A stretch of DNA of 64,000 nt from Streptomyces sp. NK15101 (GTDB lineage: Bacteria > Actinomycetota > Actinomycetes > Streptomycetales > Streptomycetaceae): NCBI RefSeq assembly GCF_020400725.1, contig NZ_JAINVG010000007.1:115384-179383 (forward strand), given 5' to 3'. Below the pieces are notes generated by a model, which saw only the letters and a program-made list of their open reading frames with translations, ran no database searches and had not been told where the DNA came from. Positions within the stretch are counted from its first letter, which is position 1; each line of letters begins with the position of its first letter. The translations under genes were made by a program, and so were the position numbers. Below are positions 49,128 through 57,491 of this stretch, piece after piece.

Positions 49128-50726
49128 ATGACGTACTGCGCGCTGCCCTTACCCGGCGCCTCCCTCGCCGTCCCCGGCCCCCGCCCGGAACCCCTCCCCG
49201 GAGCCGGGCCGCTCGACCGCGCCCGCGCGCGGCTCGCGACCCGGCTGGTGGCGGCCGCCGGCCCCGAGGGGCTGCTCCGGGCCCCGTGCGACAGCCGGAT
49301 CCTGGAATCCGCCCTGGCCCTGCGGCTGCTGACGGTGACGGGCGTGGACCCGGACGCCCAGGAGCGGCTGACGCGTCGTCTGAAGACCGCCGTGGACGAG
49401 GGCGCCCCCGACCCCGTGCAGGAGGCGGCCGCCCGCGCGGCCCTCGGCGAGTACGTGGACGGGCGGGGCGCGCTCGCCCGGCTGCTCGGCGGCTTCGACC
49501 ACTTCACGGCCGGACGCAAGCGGCTGATGTTCCAGACGCTCCTGGCCGAGCTGGGCGCCCACCCCTTCCCCGAACTCCCCTCTCCCGAGGAGCTCTTCGA
49601 GGCCCGTGGCCAACAGCGCTGGCTGATCACCGAGATGGCCGCCCTCAAGGCCCTGTACGCCTTCGGGACGGGAGCGCCGCGGCTCGTCACGGAGGAGGAC
49701 TGGCGGGTGCTCGAACCCTGCTCGCTGCCCGGCCCGCCCCCGTACGGCAACCACCTCGCCCGGATCCTCGCACTGCTCGCGCTGCGGCTGCGGCCCCGGT
49801 ACGCGATGGCCGTGCGGGCGCGGGCGCGGGAGCTGCGCGCATGGCTGCACGAGGACGGCGGGCTGCCGTTCATCACGGGGATGGACGTGTTCGCGACGGC
49901 GACCGGCGGACTCGCGCTGGCCGGCGCGGGAGCCCCGGCGCACACCCTGCGGGCCCTCGCGACGGCCCTTGTGGAGCACCGGAACGCCGACGGCGGCTGG
50001 GGGTTCGACCGGGGTGTCGGGCAGAGCGACGTGGACGACACCTCGTACTGCGTGGAGTTCCTGCGGGCGACGGGCGCGGTGCTGTTCGGCGCGGAGGTGG
50101 CGGCCGGCGAGCGGTACCTGCTGGCCCGGCAGGGCGCGGACGGCGGCTTCCCGACCTTCGAGCACGGCACCGCCTCCGAGGTGGCGATAACGGCGGCGGC
50201 CGTGAACGCGCTCGCCCCCGAGCCCGCGCACCGGCCCGCGGTGGAGGCCGCCGTCCGGTTCGTCGTGGCCCGGCAGGAGGACGCGGGCCCGTTCGAGCGC
50301 AGCTGGAGCCTGAACGAGAGCAACGCCCTGTTCCGCACCGTCCTCGCCCACGACTCCTTCCTGGCCGTGGCGCCCGGGCATCCGGCCCGGACGGAGGTGG
50401 CGCGGGCCCGGGAGCGGGCCGTGTCCCGGCTGCTCGACACACAGAACGCGGACGGCGGCTGGGGGCACGTGCCGTCCGATCCGAGCGACCCGATCAGCAC
50501 GGCGTACGCGCTGATCGCGGTGGCCCGGACACCGACCGTGCCGTCCGCCCGGGGTGCGACCGGGCGGGCGGTACGCCACCTCCTGGAGCGGCAGCGGCCG
50601 GACGGCGGCTTCGTCTCCCGCCCGGACCAGGCGGGGCCCCGGCCGCTGGCGTACCACGTGCCGCTCCTGACGGACGTGTGCGTGCTGCTCGGCCTGAACC
50701 ACGCGCGCGCGTCCGCCGCGTGCTGA
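49128..50726 (+). CDS. Class II terpene cyclase-like protein (DxDD)
   Basis: A 532-residue prenyltransferase/squalene-cyclase-repeat protein, the usual length of bacterial class II diterpene cyclases. QW-like repeats occur at NADGGWGFDRG, GADGGFPTFEHG and NADGGWGHVPS, each in an alpha-barrel helix pair. The catalytic acid motif D301-V-D-D304 follows the first in GVGQSDVDDTSYC, so protonation-driven cyclisation of a prenyl diphosphate (for example geranylgeranyl to copalyl) is expected. No DDxxD class I motif and no prenyl diphosphate synthase are present. ATG 49128 with GAAGGA upstream. The 200 bases before it are non-coding. Confidence 0.85.
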   Translation: MTYCALPLPGASLAVPGPRPEPLPGAGPLDRARARLATRLVAAAGPEGLLRAPCDSRILESALALRLLTVTGVDPDAQERLTRRLKTAVDEGAPDPVQEAAARAALGEYVDGRGALARLLGGFDHFTAGRKRLMFQTLLAELGAHPFPELPSPEELFEARGQQRWLITEMAALKALYAFGTGAPRLVTEEDWRVLEPCSLPGPPPYGNHLARILALLALRLRPRYAMAVRARARELRAWLHEDGGLPFITGMDVFATATGGLALAGAGAPAHTLRALATALVEHRNADGGWGFDRGVGQSDVDDTSYCVEFLRATGAVLFGAEVAAGERYLLARQGADGGFPTFEHGTASEVAITAAAVNALAPEPAHRPAVEAAVRFVVARQEDAGPFERSWSLNESNALFRTVLAHDSFLAVAPGHPARTEVARARERAVSRLLDTQNADGGWGHVPSDPSDPISTAYALIAVARTPTVPSARGATGRAVRHLLERQRPDGGFVSRPDQAGPRPLAYHVPLLTDVCVLLGLNHARASAAC

Positions 50727-50752
50727 ACCCACCCCTGCCCACAAGGAACGCC

Positions 50753-50983
50753 ATGACCTTCGACGAACTGAAGACCCTGCTCGTCTCGCTCGGCCTCGAC
50801 CCGGCCGACATCGCCCCGGAGTCCACCCGCGAGGAGGCCGGGCTCGACTCGCTCCTCCTCACCGAGCTCGCCCTCGTGCTCCGCAAGGAGCGGGGTGTCC
50901 CGGTCCCGGAGGAGGAGCTGTACGCGGCGCCGACCGTCAGGGCGATCGAGGGGCTCGTCTCCCGGTACGCGGGGGTGGCCTGA
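50753..50983 (+). CDS. Free acyl carrier protein
   Basis: A 76-residue ACP. The phosphopantetheine site is Ser33 in EAGLDSLLLTELALVL; the usual helical layout and acidic face are kept. AAGGAAC ribosome site in front of ATG 50753. Its TGA overlaps the ATG of the KAS II by one base (TGATG). A private ACP/KS pair next to a terpene cyclase means that an acyl or diketide unit is made for this locus, separate from the FAS pair upstream of 1231. Confidence 0.92.
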   Translation: MTFDELKTLLVSLGLDPADIAPESTREEAGLDSLLLTELALVLRKERGVPVPEEELYAAPTVRAIEGLVSRYAGVA

Positions 50984-52200
50984 TGTCCGGCGCGCGTCCG
51001 GGGGCCGCCGTCACCGGCGTCGGCCTCTTCACCCCGGCCGGCGCGGACGCCGCGACGACCTGGGAGACCGTCCGCGCCGGGAAGGCCACCGCCGTCCTGG
51101 AGGAGCGGGACGGCCTGCGCCACCTCGCCTGCCGGGCGCCCGGCCCGCCCGGGGACCTCGGCAGGGCGGTGACGGCGCGGCGGCCCGACCGGAGCGCGCT
51201 GCTCGCGCTGGTCGCGGCGCGGGAGGCGCTCGCCGACGCCGGCCTGGACCCCGCCGGCTGGGACGGGGCGCGGGTCGGCGTGGTCGCCGGGATCGGGGCG
51301 GGCGGCGTCCTCACGTTCGAGGCCCAGCGCGAGGTGCTGCGGACGGACGGCCCCGGGGACATGTCCCCGTTCGCGGTGCCGGGCGCGCTGCCGAACTCCG
51401 TCGCGGGGCAGCTGGCCGTCGAGTTCGGGATCCGCGGCCCGTCGACGGCGGTGACCACGGCGTGCGCGGCGGGCGCCACGGCGATCGGCGTCGCGCTCGA
51501 CCTGCTGGCCCTGGGCCGCTGCGACGTCGTCCTGGCCGGCGGGGCCGAGGCGTCGCTGACTCCGTTCTACGTCGCGGGCTTCGACCGGCTCGGCGCGCTG
51601 TCCCGCCGGTTCCACGACCCGGCGGGCGGGCTGCGGCCGTTCGACAGGGACCGGGAGGGCTTCGTGATGGCGGAGGGCGCGGGGTTCCTGGTCCTGGAGC
51701 GCCCCGCGGACGCCGCCGCGCGCGGGGCCCGGCCCCGGGCGCTGATCACCGGCTACGGGGCGACGTCGGACGCGCACCACGTGGTGGCGCCCCGGCCGGA
51801 CGGCTCCGGCCTGACGGCGGCCGTCCGGGGCGCGCTCGCGGAGGCGGGCGCGGTGCCGGGCGACGTCGACCTGGTCAACGCGCACGGGACGGGTACGCCG
51901 CGCGGTGACGCCGTGGAGGCGGCGGTGCTCGCGGCGCTCCTTCCGCACCGGCCGCCGGTGACGTCGACGAAGGGGGTGACCGGGCACCTGCTGGGCGCGG
52001 CGGGGGCGGTGGAGGCGGCGCTCACGGTGCTGTCGCTCGCCGAGGAGACCGTGCCGCCGACCGCGAACTTCGCGGAGCCGGGCGAGGGCATCGACCTGGA
52101 CGTCCCCACGACGGCCCGGGGGGCCCTGCTCCGGCTCGCGGTCTCCACGTCGGTGGGCTTCGGCGGACACAACGCGGCGCTGGTGATCACGGCTCCGTAA
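50983..52200 (+). CDS. Beta-ketoacyl-ACP synthase II homologue of the terpenoid/acyl locus
   Basis: A 405-residue condensing enzyme with all catalytic residues: Cys161 in VTTACAAGATAIG, His301 in NAHGTGTP, His335 in GVTGHLLGAAG, and the C-terminal SVGFGGHNAALV loop. So it is an active ketosynthase type and not a chain-length factor. It is clearly diverged from the fabF at the window start (for example VLEERDGLRHLAC in the variable N-part). It probably elongates a dedicated acyl chain on the neighbouring ACP. A hairpin lies 10 bases after the stop. Confidence 0.93.
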   Translation: MSGARPGAAVTGVGLFTPAGADAATTWETVRAGKATAVLEERDGLRHLACRAPGPPGDLGRAVTARRPDRSALLALVAAREALADAGLDPAGWDGARVGVVAGIGAGGVLTFEAQREVLRTDGPGDMSPFAVPGALPNSVAGQLAVEFGIRGPSTAVTTACAAGATAIGVALDLLALGRCDVVLAGGAEASLTPFYVAGFDRLGALSRRFHDPAGGLRPFDRDREGFVMAEGAGFLVLERPADAAARGARPRALITGYGATSDAHHVVAPRPDGSGLTAAVRGALAEAGAVPGDVDLVNAHGTGTPRGDAVEAAVLAALLPHRPPVTSTKGVTGHLLGAAGAVEAALTVLSLAEETVPPTANFAEPGEGIDLDVPTTARGALLRLAVSTSVGFGGHNAALVITAP

Positions 52201-52210
52201 GGGGCCGCCG

Positions 52211-52229
52211 CCCGCTCCGTGCGAGCGGG
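52211..52229. terminator. Short terminator between KS gene and ohrR
   Basis: CCCGCTC-CGTGC-GAGCGGG, 7-bp stem, between convergent stops at 52200 and 52232. Confidence 0.5.
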
Positions 52230-52231
52230 GG

Positions 52232-52696
52232 TCAGCCGCAGGCGGCCGCCACGTCGTCCGGGTCCACGCCGTCGAGCCGGGCGGCCAGGGCGTGGAGCCG
52301 CTCCCGCAGCTCCCCGAGCTCCGCCAGGTCGAGCCCGGTGGCGGCGGCGATCCGGCGCGGCACGCCGAGGGCCTTCTCGCGCAGGGCGGTCCCGTCGCCG
52401 GTGAGGCGGACGGTGACGGACCGCTCGTCCTCGGGGCTGCGGCGGCGCTCGACGTATCCGGCCGCCTCCAACCGCTTGAGCAGCGGCGACAGCGTGCCGG
52501 AGTCGAGGCGCAGCCGCTCGCCGATCCCCTTCACGGGCAGCTCGCCGTGCTCCCAGAGCACCAGCATGACGAGGTACTGGGGGTAGGTCAGGCCCAGCTC
52601 CTTGAGCGCGCCCCGGTAGACGCCGTTGAAGGCGCGGGTGGCGGCGTGCAGGGAGAAGCAGATCTGGTTGTCGAGCCGGAGGAAGTCCTCGTCCAT
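52232..52696 (-). CDS. ohrR: OhrR, MarR-family organic hydroperoxide sensor
   Basis: A 154-residue repressor that is released from DNA by oxidation of one Cys. The sensor is Cys13 in LDNQICFSLHAATRAFN, in the standard OhrR place near the N-terminus. The winged helix covers ELPVKGIGERLRLDSGTLSPLLKRLEAAGYVERRRSPEDERSVTVRL. I took ATG 52696 because the family begins just before LDNQICF; a further ATG at 52732 would place the start inside the operator. Divergent from ohr, with a 22-bp perfect palindrome between them. Confidence 0.93.
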   Translation of the reverse strand: MDEDFLRLDNQICFSLHAATRAFNGVYRGALKELGLTYPQYLVMLVLWEHGELPVKGIGERLRLDSGTLSPLLKRLEAAGYVERRRSPEDERSVTVRLTGDGTALREKALGVPRRIAAATGLDLAELGELRERLHALAARLDGVDPDDVAAACG

Positions 52697-52731
52697 GTGG
52701 TCCAGGATACGGGAGATGCGCATCACACACA

Positions 52732-52753
52732 ATTAAGTTGTGCACAACTTAAT
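52732..52753. promoter_or_regulatory. OhrR operator overlapping the ohr promoter
   Basis: ATTAAGTTG-TGCA-CAACTTAAT is a perfect 22-bp palindrome. A plus-strand promoter TTGTGC (52738-52743), 17 bases, TAACAA (52761-52766) has its -35 inside it, so bound OhrR would block ohr transcription. Confidence 0.85.
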
Positions 52754-52811
52754 CGTGCACTAACAATATGAGGGCAGCACCACACGGCCCCTTCGAGGAA
52801 CGGAAGACCCC

Positions 52812-53228
52812 ATGGACGCGATCTACACCGCCGTCGCCACCGCCAACGGCCGCGAGGGCCGCGCCGTCAGCTCCGACGGCCACATCGACCTCCCCCTCGC
52901 CCACCCCCAGGCCCTCGGCGGCAACGGTCAGGGCACGAACCCCGAGCAGCTCTTCGCCGCCGGGTACGCCGCCTGCTTCGCCAGCGCCATGGGCGTGGTC
53001 GCCCGCCAGGAGAAGATCGACATCTCCGAGGCCTCCGTCACCGCCGAGGTCTCCATCGGCAAGGACCCGGCGGACGGCGGCTTCGGCCTCGCGGTCGTGA
53101 TGCGCGCCGAGTTCCCCGACCACCTCCAGGGCGAGGCGGGCCTCGCCCTCCTGAAGAAGACGCACGCCTTCTGCCCCTACTCGAAGGCCACCCGCGGAAA
53201 CATCGAGGTCGAGCTCGTCGTCGAGTAG
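52812..53228 (+). CDS. ohr: Organic hydroperoxide resistance protein (Ohr), OhrR-controlled copy
   Basis: A 138-residue Ohr peroxidase. Catalytic Cys55 (AAGYAACFASAM) and resolving Cys121 (HAFCPYSKATRGN); Arg/Glu support residues fit the family. It detoxifies fatty acid and other organic hydroperoxides. ATG 52812 after GGAACGGAAGACCCC. Divergent from ohrR with its operator, so peroxide-inducible. It is a paralogue of the Ohr at 29215 with about 60% identity by eye. Confidence 0.95.
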   Translation: MDAIYTAVATANGREGRAVSSDGHIDLPLAHPQALGGNGQGTNPEQLFAAGYAACFASAMGVVARQEKIDISEASVTAEVSIGKDPADGGFGLAVVMRAEFPDHLQGEAGLALLKKTHAFCPYSKATRGNIEVELVVE

Positions 53229-53246
53229 TTTTCTGTTGGTTCACGC

Positions 53247-53280
53247 ACGCCCCTGGTGGTCATCGACCCACCAGGGGCGT
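53247..53280 (+). terminator. Terminator after ohr
   Basis: Perfect 13-bp arms ACGCCCCTGGTGG and CCACCAGGGGCGT with an 8-base loop, followed by TCGGTTGTG. It separates ohr from the phospholipase gene. Confidence 0.8.
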
Positions 53281-53460
53281 TCGGTTGTGAGTTTTCACGT
53301 TCGGGCACGGGGGGTTCGCCCGCCGTACGACGGGCAGTCATGGGACGGCCGCCGGGCGGTGGTTCACGGGCGCTCTCCTTGGGGCGCCCGTCGACCGGTC
53401 CGCCCGGTCGCGCGCACCCGCACCCGCACCGTCGTACTCACACCGGAGGAGAACTCCCCC

Positions 53461-55515
53461 ATGGCCGACCTCAATCGCCGCCGGTTCCTGCAGCTGGCCG
53501 GCGGCGCCGCCGCGTTCACGATGCTCTCGGAGAGCATCGCCCGCGCCGCCGCGATCCCCGCGCAGGGCTCCACCGGCACGATCCAGGACATCGAGCACAT
53601 CGTCGTCCTGATGCAGGAGAACCGTTCCTTCGACCACTACTTCGGGGCGATGAAGGGCGTACGGGGCTTCGGCGACCCGCGCCCCGTGACCCTGCCCAGC
53701 GGGAAGTCGGTCTGGAACCAGTCGGACGGCAACAAGGTCACGCTCCCCTTCCGCCCGACCAGCGACAAGCTGGGCATGGAGTACCTCCAGGGCCTCAACC
53801 ACGACTGGGCGGGCGGCCAGAGCGCCTTCAACAAGGGCAGGTACGACAACTGGATACCGGCCAAGACCAAGGCCACGATGGCCTACCTCACCCGTGAGGA
53901 CATCCCCTTCCACTACGCGCTCGCCGACGCGTTCACCATCTGCGACGCGTACCACTGCTCGTTCATCGGCTCCACCGACCCGAACCGCTACTACATGTGG
54001 ACCGGGCACACCGGCAACGACGGCACGGGCGGCGGCCCCGTCCTCAACAACGCCGAGGCGGGTTACGGCTGGACCACGTACCCCGAGCGCCTGGAGGCGG
54101 CGGGGATCTCCTGGAAGGTCTACCAGGACATCGGCGACGGCCTGAACGCGGCCGGCTCCTGGGGCTGGATCAACGACGCCTTCCGCGGCAACTACGGTGA
54201 CAACTCCCTCCTCTACTTCAACAACTACCGCAACGCCCAGCCGGGCAACCCCCTCTACGACAAGGCCCGCACCGGCACGAACGCCAAGGCGGGCGAGGGC
54301 TTCTTCGACGTCCTGCGCGCCGACGTGCAGGCCGGCCGGCTGCCCCAGATCTCCTGGATCGCGGCCCCGGAGGCCTTCTCCGAGCACTCCAACTGGCCCG
54401 CCAACTACGGCGCCTGGTACATCGCGCAGGTCCTGGACGCGCTGACCTCGAACCCGGACGTGTGGGCCCGTACCGCCCTGTTCGTCACGTACGACGAGAA
54501 CGACGGCTTCTTCGACCACGTCGTCCCGCCGTACGTCCCGGGCTCGGCGGCGCAGGGCCTGTCGACGACCCCGACCGCCCTCGACTACTTCGGCGGCAGG
54601 ACGGGCTACGTGGCCGGCCCCTACGGCCTGGGCCCGCGCGTCCCGATGATCGTCGTCTCCCCCTGGTCGAAGGGCGGCTACACCTGCTCGGAGACCTTCG
54701 ACCACACCTCGGTGATCCGCTTCATGGAGAGCCGCTTCGGGGTGCGCGAGCCCAACATCTCCCCGTGGCGCCGAGCGGTCTGCGGCGACCTGACCTCGGC
54801 GTTCGACTTCACGCGCACGGACACGCAGCCCGCCCCGCTCCCGCCGACGGCCGGCTACTACCCGCCGGACAAGAACCGCCACCCCGACTTCCTGGCCACC
54901 GCCCCGGCCGTCGGCACGATGCCCCGCCAGGAGCCGGGCAGCAAGCCCACCCGCCCGCTGAAGTACGCGCCGTACGTGGACGGCGCGGCGGACGTGACGG
55001 CGGGCACCTACCGCCTCACCTTCAGCGGCGGCCCCGCCGCCGGCGCCCAGTTCTACGTGACCTCGTCGAACCGCACGGACGCCCCGTGGACGTACACGGC
55101 GGAAGCGAACAAGGCGATCGCGGACACCTGGAACACCAAGTACAGCAAGGGCGTCACCGACCTCACGGTCCACGGCCCCAACGGCTTCCTGCGCCGCTTC
55201 CGCTCCCCCGGCAAGACTGCGGTCCCGGAGGTCACGGCCCGCCACGACGCGGCCACGGGCAACCTGGTGCTCACCTTCACCAACGCGGGTGCGTCCGCGA
55301 CGGTGACCCTCACCGACGCCTACGGGGGCGGCCCGACGACGCTCTCCGTCCCCAAGGGCGCCACGGTGACCCACACCGTCGACACCTCCGCCGGCCACCA
55401 CTGGTACGACGTCGCCGTCACGTCCTCCGCGAGCACGGAGTACCTCCGCCGCCTCGCCGGACACGTGGAGACGGGCACGGCGGGCGTCACGGACCCGGCC
55501 ATCCTGACGTACTGA
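53461..55515 (+). CDS. Secreted phosphocholine-type phospholipase C
   Basis: A 684-residue exported phosphoesterase of the non-hemolytic/hemolytic PLC (acid phosphatase AcpA-like) family. A twin-arginine signal (NRRRFLQLAGGAAAFTML) leads to the phosphoesterase domain: IEHIVVLMQENRSFDHYFGAMKGVRGF, DPNRYYMWTGH, TYDENDGFFDHVVPP and the TFDHTSVIRFMESRFG metal-ligand stretch. Two C-terminal DUF756-type beta domains follow (after about 500). It releases phosphocholine from membrane lipids or sphingomyelin, serving phosphate supply. ATG 53461 after GGAGGAG. I looked for tandem GTTCACC PhoP repeats upstream; only weak half-matches occur. Confidence 0.94.
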   Translation: MADLNRRRFLQLAGGAAAFTMLSESIARAAAIPAQGSTGTIQDIEHIVVLMQENRSFDHYFGAMKGVRGFGDPRPVTLPSGKSVWNQSDGNKVTLPFRPTSDKLGMEYLQGLNHDWAGGQSAFNKGRYDNWIPAKTKATMAYLTREDIPFHYALADAFTICDAYHCSFIGSTDPNRYYMWTGHTGNDGTGGGPVLNNAEAGYGWTTYPERLEAAGISWKVYQDIGDGLNAAGSWGWINDAFRGNYGDNSLLYFNNYRNAQPGNPLYDKARTGTNAKAGEGFFDVLRADVQAGRLPQISWIAAPEAFSEHSNWPANYGAWYIAQVLDALTSNPDVWARTALFVTYDENDGFFDHVVPPYVPGSAAQGLSTTPTALDYFGGRTGYVAGPYGLGPRVPMIVVSPWSKGGYTCSETFDHTSVIRFMESRFGVREPNISPWRRAVCGDLTSAFDFTRTDTQPAPLPPTAGYYPPDKNRHPDFLATAPAVGTMPRQEPGSKPTRPLKYAPYVDGAADVTAGTYRLTFSGGPAAGAQFYVTSSNRTDAPWTYTAEANKAIADTWNTKYSKGVTDLTVHGPNGFLRRFRSPGKTAVPEVTARHDAATGNLVLTFTNAGASATVTLTDAYGGGPTTLSVPKGATVTHTVDTSAGHHWYDVAVTSSASTEYLRRLAGHVETGTAGVTDPAILTY

Positions 55516-55525
55516 CACCTCGGCC

Positions 55526-55563
55526 GTCCGCCCTGGCACCGGCCGACCGGTGCCGGGGCGGAC
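55526..55563 (+). terminator. Terminator after phospholipase C gene
   Basis: GTCCGCCCTGGCACCGG and CCGGTGCCGGGGCGGAC pair over 17 bp (one G.U) with a CCGA loop. Confidence 0.8.
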
Positions 55564-55572
55564 CGCTACCCG

Positions 55573-55609
55573 AACGGCGGTTTATCCCGATATGACGCCG
55601 TTTTAGTCT
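55573..55609 (+). promoter_or_regulatory. Promoter with overlapping dyad before lipoprotein gene
   Basis: TTTATC (55581), 17 bases, TAGTCT (55604-55609) as -35/-10, embedded in an inverted repeat AACGGCG-N16-CGCCGTT (55573-55579, 55596-55602). The dyad would let a regulator cover the promoter. Confidence 0.45.
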
Positions 55610-55664
55610 GTTGGGGAGAGGGGCGGAGGCACTCCGCCCCGACGGACCCGGACCGGGAGGCCCC

Positions 55665-56495
55665 ATGCGCGGGCGGACGACTCGCCTCTGGAACAGGCCG
55701 AGGGGCGCGCTCTTGGCGCTCATGCTCACCTGCGCCGCGGCGGCCCCGCTGACCGGCTGCTCCTCCGGCGACGAGCCCGCTCCGCGCCCGGACACCGACC
55801 TGACCACCCCTACGACGCAGGACGGGCAGGAGACGGAGACCGAGCAGCAGAAGCAGGAGAGGGAGAAGCAGGAGAGGGAGAAGCGGGAGAGGGAGAAGAA
55901 CGACGGGAGCTTCAGCCGGGCGGGCCGGCTCTCCGACGGCTTCTCGGGCCACTGGCCGCAGAGCTACAAGAAAACGGTCACGAATCCGTCGTCCGGCCCC
56001 TACGTGGGCACGCTCGAAGTCCTGGACTGCACGCCGGGCGAGACGAGCCGGGCCGCCATCCCGCCGAGCCGGACCGTGAGCTTGCCCCCCGGGGGCACGG
56101 CGGCACCGGAGTTCAAGTTCTCGAAAGAGGGCGGGAACTCCAAGCCGACCCGTCAGGTCTGCGCGACGCTCCGGAACGCGGCCGGGGTCTCCGACGAGGT
56201 CAGCGAGCCGATCTCCGCGGATCCCGTGACGCCGCCCGGCCAGACCGGCGACACCACCACGGACAACACCACCGGCCAGACCGGAGACACCACCACGGAC
56301 AACACCACAGGCCAGACCGGCGACACCACCACGGACAACACCACCGGCCAGACCGGAGACACCACCACGGACAACACCACAGGCCAGACCGGCGACACCA
56401 CCACGGACAACACCACCGGCCAGACCGGCGACACCACCACGGGTGACACCACCGGCGGCACGTCCGAAACCGGCGGGTCCGACGGGAACGGCTGA
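55665..56495 (+). CDS. Lipoprotein with 12-residue tandem repeats
   Basis: A 276-residue exported lipoprotein of unknown function. The signal peptide ends in the lipobox LTGC. A charged stretch (Glu/Lys/Arg/Gln, about residues 55-80) is probably a coiled coil or stalk. A compact domain follows (SDGFSGHWPQSYKKTV ... RQVCATLRNAAG) with two cysteines that may pair, and then six repeats of GQTGDTTTDNTT near the C-terminus, a likely flexible, glycosylated wall-spanning tail. ATG 55665 after GGGAGGCCCC. The 24-base gap to the membrane protein gene suggests an operon. Confidence 0.8.
   Translation: MRGRTTRLWNRPRGALLALMLTCAAAAPLTGCSSGDEPAPRPDTDLTTPTTQDGQETETEQQKQEREKQEREKREREKNDGSFSRAGRLSDGFSGHWPQSYKKTVTNPSSGPYVGTLEVLDCTPGETSRAAIPPSRTVSLPPGGTAAPEFKFSKEGGNSKPTRQVCATLRNAAGVSDEVSEPISADPVTPPGQTGDTTTDNTTGQTGDTTTDNTTGQTGDTTTDNTTGQTGDTTTDNTTGQTGDTTTDNTTGQTGDTTTGDTTGGTSETGGSDGNG
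56238..56453 (+). repeat. 36-bp coding tandem repeats, arranged in 72-bp pairs
   Basis: Six copies of a 36-bp unit coding GQTGDTTTDNTT (the last is GQTGDTTTGDTT). Silent differences alternate: GGC-GAC with ACC-ACC, then GGA-GAC with ACC-ACA, giving a 72-bp higher-order unit and implying recent duplication of pairs. Copy number is likely to vary between strains. Confidence 0.9.
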
Positions 56496-56519
56496 GCCCG
56501 CTCCAGTGAAGGGATCCTC

Positions 56520-57392
56520 ATGGCCGAAGCGGACTCCGACAGCGGAACGCGCTCCTGGGGCAACTGGGTCGTCACCTTCGCCACACTGGCCGCCCCGACC
56601 ACGTTCATCGGCGCCCTGCTGCTCTACTTCGGCTTCGCCTACACCGACTCCCTCTACGCGTACTTCGGCGTCGACGCCGCGACCCTGGGCTTCTCCACCC
56701 AGGAGTACGCGCTGCGCAGTGCCGGAGCCCTCTACGTCCCGGCGGGCGCGGCGCTCACCGTCGCGCTGATCGGCGTCCTGGTCTACTACGCGGCGCGCAC
56801 GCTGGGAAACCGGGGCGCGCCCCCGCCGCCGTGGGCCCGGCCGGTGGCGTACGCGGTCTCGGCCTGCGGCCTGGTCATGTTCGTCCTCGGGGTGCTCGGC
56901 GGTTTCGCCGTGTGGCGTGCCGGGGCGATGGACACCCCGCTGCTGATCGGCGGCGGACTGGTCCTCGTCGTCTTCGGCAGAGCGCTGTCCTTCAAGCTGG
57001 AGGGCGCCGACTACCCGGTGGCGCGCGAGCGGCTGGCGCTCGCCCTGGTCGCCACGTTGGTCGGCCTGTCGTGCTTCTGGGCGGTCCACGCGTACGCCAA
57101 GCAGCACGGCACGGACGACGCCCGGTACCTGGCGCGGCACCTGTGGCTGCGTCCCGCGGTGACCGTCGACACGGCGGAGCGCCTGTACTTCCCCCCTCGG
57201 CAGGTACGCGAGACGCCCCTGCCCGTCGCCGGTCCTCCCCAGCGGTTCCGGTACCGGTACGAGGGGCTGCGGCTCCTCGCCGAGGTCAACGGCCGCATGT
57301 TCCTCATTCCCGAGGACTGGGCCAGGACGGGCGGCGGCGTGCTCGTCGTGCCGGCGAACGGCGCGGTGCGCGTCGCCTTCCGCTCGGACTGA
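56520..57392 (+). CDS. Hypothetical polytopic membrane protein
   Basis: A 290-residue membrane protein that I cannot assign. Five hydrophobic segments are likely: VTFATLAAPTTFIGALLLYFGFAY, AALTVALIGVLVYYAA, VAYAVSACGLVMFVLGVLGGFAVW, LLIGGGLVLVVFGRAL and LALALVATLVGLSCFWAV. The C-terminal 110 residues are soluble and begin KQHGTDDARYLARHLWLRPAVTVDTAERLYFPP. It starts 24 bases after the repeat lipoprotein and is probably coexpressed with it. The 3' end abuts a decayed sigma-factor locus on the other strand. Confidence 0.75.
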   Translation: MAEADSDSGTRSWGNWVVTFATLAAPTTFIGALLLYFGFAYTDSLYAYFGVDAATLGFSTQEYALRSAGALYVPAGAALTVALIGVLVYYAARTLGNRGAPPPPWARPVAYAVSACGLVMFVLGVLGGFAVWRAGAMDTPLLIGGGLVLVVFGRALSFKLEGADYPVARERLALALVATLVGLSCFWAVHAYAKQHGTDDARYLARHLWLRPAVTVDTAERLYFPPRQVRETPLPVAGPPQRFRYRYEGLRLLAEVNGRMFLIPEDWARTGGGVLVVPANGAVRVAFRSD

Positions 57393-57491
57393 GGCGGGGA
57401 CTCGGGCCCGAGCGGTCCACGCCCCAGGGGCGCAGGGCGGCGGCCGGTGCCGCCTCGACGTCGTCGCGTTCCCGCTTGCCGCCTTGATCGG

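Noticed and set aside
47036..50500. 1154-codon open frame antisense to P450, NUDIX and cyclase genes
   Set aside because: It spans three well supported genes on the other strand and is low in complexity.
50753..52200. Type II polyketide synthase minimal set
   Set aside because: There is one complete ketosynthase with active Cys and an ACP, but no chain-length factor, ketoreductase or aromatase.
53229..53460. PHO box upstream of phospholipase C
   Set aside because: Only isolated GTTCAC or GTTCGC half-matches occur, without the 11-nt spaced tandem repeats.
56238..56453. CRISPR-like array
   Set aside because: Units are contiguous 36-bp coding repeats without unique spacers and code for a regular 12-residue peptide repeat.
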